Part shown: positions 49,938 to 57,457 of the stretch, one piece after another
Layout: each line of letters begins with the position of its first letter
How positions within the stretch are numbered: the first letter of the stretch is position 1
Made by a program: the position numbers and the translations under genes
The notes under the pieces: model-generated
Told to the model about the DNA's origin: nothing
The model's input: only the letters and a program-made list of their open reading frames with translations
The model's database searches: none
Source of the DNA: an uncultured Armatimonadota bacterium
GTDB lineage: Bacteria > Armatimonadota > Fimbriimonadia > Fimbriimonadales > Fimbriimonadaceae
Direction: 5' to 3'
Length of the DNA stretch: 64,000 nucleotides
Assembly: GCA_903927025.1 (NCBI GenBank)
Contig: CAIYLG010000013.1
Location: 62,001 to 126,000 of the forward strand

Positions 49938-51014
49938 ATGGAAAGGATCCGAATCGCCTCCCTTCTGCTTGTTGCTGGCTTGTTGGGATCCTGTGTTGGC
50001 ACTACGAAGCCGATTGAACAAGTTCGGCGGGTCGCTGTGCGGCCCATTAAAGCGAAGTTGACCCGGAGCCAAGACTCCACTCAGTTCGACGAGGTCAAGT
50101 GTGGAGTCCAAGATGCCGAAGGCAACTTATGGTTTGGCACAACTCGTGAAGGCGTCTACCGCTACGATGGCAAGGGGTTTTCGCAGTTCACCGTCAAAGA
50201 TGGACTGACCAACAACACCGTGTGGTCGATTCTTGCGGACAGAAATGGAAGTGTTTGGTTCGGGACGGACTCGGGCCTATCTCGATGGGATGGAAAATCG
50301 ATCCTGCGGATCCCCATCTCACTGAGACCGCAGAAGGAGCACTCTCCTAGCCATGCTCCTCCGACAGATCCAGCAGTTTGGAGCTCGCGAGAGGACAAAA
50401 ACGGAACCATCTGGATTGGAACTGCAGGTGGGATGCTGTGCCTCAAACATGGAGTGTTATCCATCTTCTTGGACGACACTAAGGTCAAGAATCCCGGTCA
50501 TTTGACCCTAAAGATGGTTGAGGACGTTCATGAAGACGGTAACGGCATTCTCTGGTTTGCATCTGGCATGCCTCCGGGAGAAGAGGGACTTTGTCGTTTC
50601 GATGGCACCACGCTGACCCAGTTGAAACCAGGTGGCGAACGCTGGATACGCACGATCACTGAGAACCCCGAGGGCGTTCTTTGGCTGGGAACTCGTCATG
50701 TGGGAACATGGAAACTCACCGGTTCTCACTTCTCGCAATACTCAAAAGATGCCCATCTAGGAGTGCCCCGACTTGTGGACCGGTCTGGCAATATCTGGTT
50801 TTCGGGCGAGGAGTCCGAGAACGTGATCAACAGCTACACCGGCATATGGCGCTACGACGGAAATACTCTCAAAAACTACACGGTGAAAGATGGCATGGAT
50901 GAGTTATTTGTCTGGTGCATGGTCGAAGACCGGTCCGGCAACATCTGGTTAGGTACCCGGAACATGGGCTTGTACCGGTTCGACGGAAAGTCGTTCAAAT
51001 CTTTCTCAAAATAG
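49938..51014 (+). CDS. Lipoprotein with two-component-regulator-type propeller repeats
   Basis: 358 residues from the ATG at 49938, chosen because it gives a lipoprotein signal with lipobox LLGSC (Cys about residue 19). The rest is a beta-propeller of Reg_prop-type blades: DAEGNLWFGTTREGVYRYDGKGF, DRNGSVWFGTDSGLSRWDGKS, DKNGTIWIGTAGGML, PEGVLWLGT, DRSGNIWLGTRNMGLYRFDGKSF (each under the usual D-xGNxWxGT-xGLxRxDG pattern). These blades are typical of hybrid sensor kinases, but no kinase domain is attached. Probably a membrane-anchored ligand-binding protein of the cell envelope. Confidence 0.8.
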   Translation: MERIRIASLLLVAGLLGSCVGTTKPIEQVRRVAVRPIKAKLTRSQDSTQFDEVKCGVQDAEGNLWFGTTREGVYRYDGKGFSQFTVKDGLTNNTVWSILADRNGSVWFGTDSGLSRWDGKSILRIPISLRPQKEHSPSHAPPTDPAVWSSREDKNGTIWIGTAGGMLCLKHGVLSIFLDDTKVKNPGHLTLKMVEDVHEDGNGILWFASGMPPGEEGLCRFDGTTLTQLKPGGERWIRTITENPEGVLWLGTRHVGTWKLTGSHFSQYSKDAHLGVPRLVDRSGNIWFSGEESENVINSYTGIWRYDGNTLKNYTVKDGMDELFVWCMVEDRSGNIWLGTRNMGLYRFDGKSFKSFSK

Positions 51015-51080
51015 GCAGTGTCAAAGAAGGCGCCCCAAGATCTGGCACGGATGGTCGGGGCCAGTAAAATCGAGCAAGCC

Positions 51081-51305
51081 ATGTCCAAGCCCGAACAAAT
51101 CACCACGCTCGACGCATCTGGTTTCATCTTCTGCCTGGCGAAGGCTCCAGCTGGCCATGAGATGTCGCTGGAAGGAATCGAGCGACATTCAAGCAGGGTC
51201 GGCAAGGTCGTCTACTATCGGATGCACGGAGCAAGGTGGCCCTATGTGATGGTCTACTTGACGTCTGAGGGTCTTGTTACGGATCAAGACGTTATGAGCC
51301 GCTAA
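51081..51305 (+). CDS. Small hypothetical protein
   Basis: A 74-residue soluble protein from the ATG at 51081. An in-frame GTG at 51018 would give 95 residues. The sequence (SGFIFCLAKAPAGHEMSL, VGKVVYYRMHGARWPYVMVYLT) has no recognised family. TAAAAT lies 10 nt before the ATG. It directly follows the propeller lipoprotein gene and may be co-transcribed. Confidence 0.4.
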   Translation: MSKPEQITTLDASGFIFCLAKAPAGHEMSLEGIERHSSRVGKVVYYRMHGARWPYVMVYLTSEGLVTDQDVMSR

Positions 51306-51323
51306 GGACCCAAAAACGCTGAA

Positions 51324-52355
51324 TCACTTTCCGATCTTTAGAAACGGGGGTGCAAGCGGCATTCGTCGGATTCCGCCACCGCCAACTGACACCACCGAAT
51401 TGTTGTCCACGATGGCCAAGTTGGTGATCATCGACATCAGCTCATCCCGATAGCTTCCACTGTTGAACCCGATAGGCGTTCCGTACTTCTGCTGAACTTC
51501 TTCCTGCACTCCAACTTCGGCGCACAAATCGTAGTGATCCCAGCCGGAGTCATCTGAGATGTACGCTCCATAGTCTTGGAGCACATGAAAGAGCTTCTTC
51601 CCGAGTTCAGACCGTATTCCGAGACTGGCGGTCGTCAAATTTGGTTGAAGGGCCAACAGTGCCCCCATCACGAGTTTGGGGTTCTTACCGTGGTAACCGC
51701 TAGGCGCACCGCTATCGGAGCGATCAGCGGGCCATCGGAATCCCTTTACGTCGGCACCGTAATAGAGCTGATCTCCCCAGACGTTTAGCTTTATGGCGTG
51801 TCTGATGGGTCGATTCCCAACCAATTCTCCCTTTCGAATCGATCCACCCAATGTCGAAAGCCCGGACCCCCAGTGAGTGCCGTAGATTCCGGGTCCAAAA
51901 ATATCTTGATCCTCACGCAGCCAGCCTACGAGATGGCCTCCCTCGGCCAACCGGCATGTCGGTTCGAGTTGCTTCACCGTTCTGCCATCTGGCATTAAGA
52001 AGGCAGAACACCCATTCGGTGTCGATCCCTCCTTTGCGTCTGGAATCACCAGAGCGGCAGGCACGTGGAGCTCGCCCAATTTACGCTTAGTGTCACCGGG
52101 CCAACGTTTGTTCCAACTTGATGGCGGAAACACCGGCTCCACGGGATCTGTTGACTTCGTGACGACCAGGTATTCAACGTCCAATCCGATATGCGGGGCT
52201 CCATTCAACCGTGCCGGAACGAAGCGAGCCTCAGACCCAATCGGCGTATTCCAGATCGAATCCACCGCGAAGGGCCACGTCCATGGGTCCCTCTGTGCTT
52301 CCGTACCGGCCCCGGCTGGACTCATCAAACAAAGGCAAATGGCTTGGAGAATCAT
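51324..52355 (-). CDS. Secreted conserved hypothetical protein
   Basis: 343 residues. I place the start at the ATG at 52355 because it forms an ATGA overlap with the preceding 94-codon frame and begins a signal peptide (MILQAICLCLMSPAGAG). In-frame starts at 52367 and 52382 are possible. The mature protein begins DPWTWPFAVDSIWNTPIGS, a recurrent opening in secreted bacterial proteins of unknown role. It has a GGHLVGWL ... GIYGTHWGSGLSTLGGSIRKGEL core (in parts). A glycan-related function is possible but unproven. Confidence 0.6.
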   Translation of the reverse strand: MILQAICLCLMSPAGAGTEAQRDPWTWPFAVDSIWNTPIGSEARFVPARLNGAPHIGLDVEYLVVTKSTDPVEPVFPPSSWNKRWPGDTKRKLGELHVPAALVIPDAKEGSTPNGCSAFLMPDGRTVKQLEPTCRLAEGGHLVGWLREDQDIFGPGIYGTHWGSGLSTLGGSIRKGELVGNRPIRHAIKLNVWGDQLYYGADVKGFRWPADRSDSGAPSGYHGKNPKLVMGALLALQPNLTTASLGIRSELGKKLFHVLQDYGAYISDDSGWDHYDLCAEVGVQEEVQQKYGTPIGFNSGSYRDELMSMITNLAIVDNNSVVSVGGGGIRRMPLAPPFLKIGK

Positions 52356-52636
52356 GATTTCACCCATCGGGCTAGGTCCCACGAGTCGTCGATCACAAAG
52401 ATGAGATCTCTCCGGACACTGGGGTGTAACTCAAAAACTCCTTGAACTGGATCTTTTCCGAAAAGACTTGCCTCGGTCATTAGCCCGCGAGTTGGAGGCA
52501 CAGCAGCGTAGCTGCAGGCGTAGACCTGGATGTTCCAGGTGCAAAAGTAATCGGGAGTCGCGGAGGCGCGATTAGGCACCAGGTTGGGCGCTGATCCCGT
52601 CATCGCGGCACCGACTAAGAATGCTAATCCAATCAT
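52352..52636 (-). CDS. Short secreted protein or truncated glycosidase N-terminus
   Basis: 94 residues with a signal-like N-terminus and the segment ATPDYFCTWNIQVYACSY ... DLIFVIDDSWDL. That pattern resembles the opening of large TIM-barrel glycosidase-like proteins, which continue for several hundred residues after the DDSWD stretch. Here the frame ends shortly after with RWVKS and overlaps the next gene by ATGA. TAGGAT ends 5 nt before the ATG. Either a remnant whose 3' part was lost, or a short coupled gene. The family resemblance is from memory and weak. Confidence 0.4.
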   Translation of the reverse strand: MIGLAFLVGAAMTGSAPNLVPNRASATPDYFCTWNIQVYACSYAAVPPTRGLMTEASLFGKDPVQGVFELHPSVRRDLIFVIDDSWDLARWVKS

Positions 52637-52773
52637 GCCGTATCCTACCCACGCTTCTCCAATTCACCTGAAGACAGCTTTTGATTCTATATCCAGCGGT
52701 CAGGCTGTACGATTTTCTTGCAGCATCGCCCGTACACCAGGCCGCACGCGCAAAAAGATGACAGACGCGAGAT

Positions 52774-53466
52774 CTACGAGGCTCTCATCTTAGTCGGGCC
52801 GTAGAGGTTCCAGTAACTTGCGCAGGCGACGAGCCCCAGTTTCTGGGCGACTGCGAGAGAAGGAGTATTGCTCCAAGATGTGGAGTAGATGGGTGTGCGG
52901 CCAGAAGCTCGGATTGCCGATGCCCATGCGCCGGTGACCAATCCGGCATAGCCGCGACCGCGAAAAACTGTGGCTGTTTCCACTCCTGCCTCTGCACACA
53001 AATCAGACACACGCGCGCAGAAGCAGATGCTTTTCGGCACTCCATCCTCGACAACCGCCATGATCGGCGACCTTTCAGGAAGCTCATCCGCTGTCCAGCC
53101 GTTGAACGAACCTTGGAGGCGTTCGACATTTTCGATCTGGACAGCCGCCTCCAATAGCGGGATGCATGCGGGAAATTCAAATGCAGGCCCCGCATCGAAC
53201 TCGCCGCCGACGATGTTCAAGTACTCCTGAATGTGTTTTGGAGGCCGCCGAAAATCGGAGGTCGGCTCTTCGTCAAGCGCCAATCTCGATACTTCCCTTG
53301 CCTGCTCGTTCCCTAACGCAGAGCCCATGCCCCAAGCACAGCTGTCGGCACGGCGAATGAGAACAAATTCAGGTCCCTGGCTCGGATGAGGTTCACGCGT
53401 CGAGACAATGCGACGTCCATCCAATACGAACAGAGTTTCCAGATGGTCCTGCGCTTGAAGTCTCAT
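52774..53466 (-). CDS. GNAT-like acetyltransferase
   Basis: A 230-residue protein. The C-terminal half carries a GNAT fold: KSICFCARVSDLCAEAGVETA, the acetyl-CoA loop FRGRGYAGLVTGAWASAI (about 170-188), and STSWSNTPSLAVAQKLGL. The N-terminal ~100 residues are less typical, as in two-domain FR47-like proteins. Substrate unknown. The 137-bp region on the far side, 52637-52773, shows nothing certain. Confidence 0.7.
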   Translation of the reverse strand: MRLQAQDHLETLFVLDGRRIVSTREPHPSQGPEFVLIRRADSCAWGMGSALGNEQAREVSRLALDEEPTSDFRRPPKHIQEYLNIVGGEFDAGPAFEFPACIPLLEAAVQIENVERLQGSFNGWTADELPERSPIMAVVEDGVPKSICFCARVSDLCAEAGVETATVFRGRGYAGLVTGAWASAIRASGRTPIYSTSWSNTPSLAVAQKLGLVACASYWNLYGPTKMRAS

Positions 53467-53544
53467 AGTGGATATGTGGACTTAAGCACGATCCACCGTT
53501 CCACACCAACGATTCTGACGTCATCCGAAAACATCTCCCACTTC

Positions 53545-56500
53545 TTAGTTGATCGTCAATACTGCAGATTTGGACGTGCTTTGTAGGGTTGCTGAGATGT
53601 TGGCTGACGTCTTGGCGGTGACCCCAACTGTCTTCACCTTGAAAGTTCCCCGTGTCTTACCGGCAGGAATCGAAACGGTAGCGGGCACGCTCACGGCGGA
53701 CTGGCTACCGGAAAGCGACACCGTCAACCCTCCTGCTGGCGCGACCGAACTTAGCTCCACCACGGCGGTGCCAGACTGGCCGCCCTTCAGCGAGCTTGGG
53801 ATTAGCGTTAGCGAACTCAATTTTGGTGAGGTCACCGAAAGGGCCGCCTGCAGAGATTGACCATTTGCATTCGCCGAGATGGTCGCCGTTGTATCAACAG
53901 CCGTACCTGCCGTCTCAATCTTGAAAGTCGCACTGCTCTGACCCGCCCGAATGGTCACCGATGCGGGAACCGCGGCAGCGGCTGAATTGCTGGATAGTTT
54001 TACGACGAGACCGCCAGCTCCAGCTGGGCCAGATAATTGCACGGTTCCAACTGACGATGTGCCACCAGCCACGGTACTTGGAGCGAGACTGAGCTTCGAC
54101 AGAACAGGGGGCAATACCGTCAGCGTGGTCGACGCCGAATTGGCGCCAAATTTCGCAGTCACGCGAACCGCCTCTTGCGCCGATACCGCGGTCGTTTTAG
54201 CCGCAAAACTCGCGCTTGTCTTGCCGGCCGCAATCGTCACCGAGGCAGGTAGCCGGACGCTTGGTGAGTTGGCGGATAGATTAACGACCAAACCTCTGGT
54301 TGGCGCAGGGGCATTTAGGGTGACGGTTCCCGTAGTGTTTGAGCCACCCGGAACGGTGGCTGGTGCGAGGCTAATCGATGCAAGCCCGACAGGGACAACG
54401 GTGAGAACCGTTGTGACCGGCTTCCCACTCAGACTTGCTGTGATCGTTGACGGTGTCGGAGAGGTAACCGCGGACGTTGTCACCATAAAGGAAGCGCTTG
54501 ACTGGCCCGATGAGATCAACACGGAATTCGGAAGTGAAGCGATTGAATTGCTGGAGCTGAGCCCTATGATCAGTCCGTTGGGGCCGGCAACGCCGCTGAG
54601 CTGGATCGTTCCCGTCGAGGAGGCACCACCAACCACTGAGGACGGGCTAAAATTGACCGACACAAGCGCTGGGGCAGTTATCGTAAGGCTCGCCTGTACG
54701 GAAGCACCGCTCAATGACGCCGTGATCATCGCATTCCTCTGGACAGGAACGCCGACCGTGGCGATCGTAAATGTCGCTGAGACTTGATGCGGAGCAATGG
54801 TCACCGACACCGGTGGAACCGCGGCCGAATTGCTCGCTGACAGGGAAATGATCGTTCCGCTCGCGCCTGCTGGCGCAGTGATCGTGACCGTTCCCGTAGA
54901 CGAGCTGCCCCCACCGACCCTGGTCGGGTTTAGGGTCAGACCTACCAGGGAAAGCGGCGAAAGGATGAGCGTGGCCGCCTGCGAAGTTCCGTTCAAAGTT
55001 GCCGTGATCGCAACCTGCGTCGCTGCCCCAACTACAGTCGTGCTTACGACAAACGTGGCAGACGAAGAACCCGACGCCACAGTGACCGATGATGGGACAG
55101 TTGCCGAGGAGTTATCGCTAGTCAACGAGACAACAACACCACCGGATCCTGCGGCCTTGGTCAACTTAACCGTTCCCGTCGTACTGAGCCCGCCGATCAC
55201 CGTCGATGGATTAAGGGTTATCGCCGCGGTCTGATCTGAAGTGATCACCAGTGCTGTCGACACCGTGGTTCCTGATGCCGCTGCGCTTATCGTGACCGTT
55301 ACGGCTGAAGTAACTTTGGATGTGCCAGCGCGGAACGTTGCCGAAGTTGAGCCCTCAGCAACGGTGACTGATGCAGGTAGGGTGGCAGACGAGGAACTGG
55401 ACCCCAGCGTCACCACCGTACCACCAGCTGGAGCAGGTCGATTGAAGGTGACAGTGCCTGTCGAGCTATTTCCACCGACCACGTTGGAGGGATTTAGACT
55501 CACGCCTGCCAATAGTGGCGCGTTAACGGTTAGGGTCACACTCTGGGATGAAGTACCCAGCGACGCGGTGATCGTCGCGGTCGTAGTTGTGGACACCGAT
55601 GCAGTCTTGGCGAGAAATGTTGCTGACTTTGCGCCGGCCGCCACCGTGACAGACCCAGGCAAGGACACGCTGGCGCTGCTGGAGTTCAGCGCAATCGGAA
55701 TCCCGCCACTTGGAGCGGCGCCGCTGATCGTTATGGTGCCCGTTGCTGAAGCGCCGCCGAGCAGCGTAGTTGGAGTGATTGTCAGGTGGCCAAGAGTCAC
55801 GCCAACAATCCCCCAAATCATCCCACAGTTGGGACCATTCGCTCCCCCATGATAAGTGCAGCCAAACAAGTTTCCAGCCGCATCGATCGTTACCCCGGCC
55901 AACGGATAGGTTCCGTCAGCGCCAGAACCAAATGAGTGCAGGACGGAGTAGTTTCCGTTGGAAAAGGACCACAAAACGCCGCCACTGTTCGCCCCTCCTT
56001 TTGTTGCTGTGCCGTACAGCTTTCCAGAAGGATCGATGGAGACACCTGCATTGGGCTGGCTGCCATCGCCAGACGAGCCGAAGGTGTGGACGAGTTGGTA
56101 GGTGCCAGTTGCCGTAATCTCCCACAACGTGCCTGGACCAGATTCTGATTGCGAACTCGACAAAGTGGTACCGAACAGGTTCCCTGAGCTGTCGAGTGTC
56201 ACGCCTCCAATGGGTCGCGTCCCGTCAGAACCTGCTCCAAAATCGTGCAGATCCAGGTACTTGCCGGACGAAGTAATCTCCCAGACGATTCCCCAGCCAT
56301 TGGCACCTCCGCCATAGGTGGTTCCGTACAGGTTTCCCGAGCCATCGATTGTCACATTAGCCTGGGAACCCGCTCCGTCAGCGCCTGAGCCAAAATCGTG
56401 CAGATCCCGGTACTGGCCCGAGGCAGTAATTTCCCAGACGTTTCCCCCGCCCAAGTTCGCTCCCCAGAAGCCGGTCGTACCATACAGATTCCCATATCGG

Positions 56501-57027
56501 TCGATCGTGACTCCCGCTTCGGGGCCAAGTCCGTCGTTACCGTTATAGAAACTATGGAGAATGAGGTAATTCCCTGACGCAGTGATCTCCCAAACAATGC
56601 CGCCACCGTATGCGCCGCCACCTACGGTTGCACCATACAGGTTCCCAGAACTATCGAGCGTCACTCCCCCCTTGGGATCGTTTCCGTCAGGGATCGTGCC
56701 GTCGTAAGTGCCACCAAATACGTGAAGAACTTGGTAATCACCTGATGCGGAGAGTTTCCAAACTTGGCCAGCTATGTCCGACCCACCGTATAAGGTTGTG
56801 CCGTACATGTTGCCGGCATTGTCCAGGGTCACTCCGGCGTACGGCAGCGTGCCGTCAGTGCCATATCCAAAATCGTGGATGTCTACGTAAGTCTGTCCGA
56901 AGGCAGAGTGTGCCGCAGTCATGGACATTGCCAGCACGAGCAGGCAAAGCCTCAACCTCCTCCGGATTGAAAAATGGACTAAGCGAATTAACCGAACAGA
57001 TGAAAAAAGCATTTTGGAATGACTCAC
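53545..57027 (-). CDS. Large secreted GloVer propeller protein with eight beta-sandwich repeats
   Basis: An 1160-residue secreted protein; GTG start, signal peptide cut near SAFGQ. Residues ~45-405 hold seven GloVer repeats (GNLYGTTYGGGANGWGIVWEIT type), again matching a seven-bladed propeller. From ~408 to the end there are eight ~93-residue repeats of the form LxPSxVxGGxSSTGTVxLxxPAxxGGxVVxLSSxS...PxSVTVAxGxxSATFxxxT...ITAxxxGxSxxAxLTV. They are Ser/Thr/Val/Gly-rich and probably form a stalk of Ig-like domains. The DNA is internally repetitive as a result. No C-terminal anchor is visible. Confidence 0.82.
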   Translation of the reverse strand: MSHSKMLFSSVRLIRLVHFSIRRRLRLCLLVLAMSMTAAHSAFGQTYVDIHDFGYGTDGTLPYAGVTLDNAGNMYGTTLYGGSDIAGQVWKLSASGDYQVLHVFGGTYDGTIPDGNDPKGGVTLDSSGNLYGATVGGGAYGGGIVWEITASGNYLILHSFYNGNDGLGPEAGVTIDRYGNLYGTTGFWGANLGGGNVWEITASGQYRDLHDFGSGADGAGSQANVTIDGSGNLYGTTYGGGANGWGIVWEITSSGKYLDLHDFGAGSDGTRPIGGVTLDSSGNLFGTTLSSSQSESGPGTLWEITATGTYQLVHTFGSSGDGSQPNAGVSIDPSGKLYGTATKGGANSGGVLWSFSNGNYSVLHSFGSGADGTYPLAGVTIDAAGNLFGCTYHGGANGPNCGMIWGIVGVTLGHLTITPTTLLGGASATGTITISGAAPSGGIPIALNSSSASVSLPGSVTVAAGAKSATFLAKTASVSTTTTATITASLGTSSQSVTLTVNAPLLAGVSLNPSNVVGGNSSTGTVTFNRPAPAGGTVVTLGSSSSSATLPASVTVAEGSTSATFRAGTSKVTSAVTVTISAAASGTTVSTALVITSDQTAAITLNPSTVIGGLSTTGTVKLTKAAGSGGVVVSLTSDNSSATVPSSVTVASGSSSATFVVSTTVVGAATQVAITATLNGTSQAATLILSPLSLVGLTLNPTRVGGGSSSTGTVTITAPAGASGTIISLSASNSAAVPPVSVTIAPHQVSATFTIATVGVPVQRNAMITASLSGASVQASLTITAPALVSVNFSPSSVVGGASSTGTIQLSGVAGPNGLIIGLSSSNSIASLPNSVLISSGQSSASFMVTTSAVTSPTPSTITASLSGKPVTTVLTVVPVGLASISLAPATVPGGSNTTGTVTLNAPAPTRGLVVNLSANSPSVRLPASVTIAAGKTSASFAAKTTAVSAQEAVRVTAKFGANSASTTLTVLPPVLSKLSLAPSTVAGGTSSVGTVQLSGPAGAGGLVVKLSSNSAAAAVPASVTIRAGQSSATFKIETAGTAVDTTATISANANGQSLQAALSVTSPKLSSLTLIPSSLKGGQSGTAVVELSSVAPAGGLTVSLSGSQSAVSVPATVSIPAGKTRGTFKVKTVGVTAKTSANISATLQSTSKSAVLTIN

Positions 57028-57457
57028 TGTGGCAAGAGGGATAGTTCAGCTAGCCCACTCCTCGGAGTGTAACACGGGTTTATTGCAATCCCAAATAGTG
57101 AAATTTGGCGCGGACAACAAGCGGACTTTCGCCCCTGTTCTTGACTCTTAAGCAGGATTTATGGCGCAACGGTGATAGCAGCTCCTACAAAAGCATACGT
57201 AAGCCAAGCAATTTCCAGCAGGTGTCCAAGAGTTCCGATTACTTCTCGTGCTTGGTCGATTCCCCATCATCCTCGACAATCGGGCACAAAACAGCCGAGA
57301 TGCTTTCTGAGAAGATCGGGACTCTAGACACAATTCCGCTACCCTGAAACCTTTACCAGGTTTATGTACAGTGCCATTTCGAATTCGGACCAACCGACCA
57401 ACGAAGTAGTGACGGTCCCAGGGCGAACAAGCCTACGGATCACTTCGGTTGGGTCCA
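57028..57457. other. Divergent promoter region
   Basis: These 430 bp lie between two divergent secreted-protein genes. AAACCT-TTACC-AGGTTT (57347-57363) is a short perfect hairpin about 95 bp before the start of the plus-strand gene. I looked for a c-di-GMP or other riboswitch and saw none. Confidence 0.35.

Noticed and set aside
53951-55852. Three long plus-strand open frames (278, 145 and 203 codons) opposite the 1160-aa repeat gene
   Set aside because: They are antisense shadows of the repeated GC-rich beta-sandwich modules; their own repetitiveness mirrors the sense repeats and no start context or family match is visible.
57028-57457. Possible riboswitch in the long leader of the DUF4434-like gene
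   Set aside because: Only one 6-bp hairpin can be drawn; no conserved c-di-GMP, cobalamin or other aptamer core is present.
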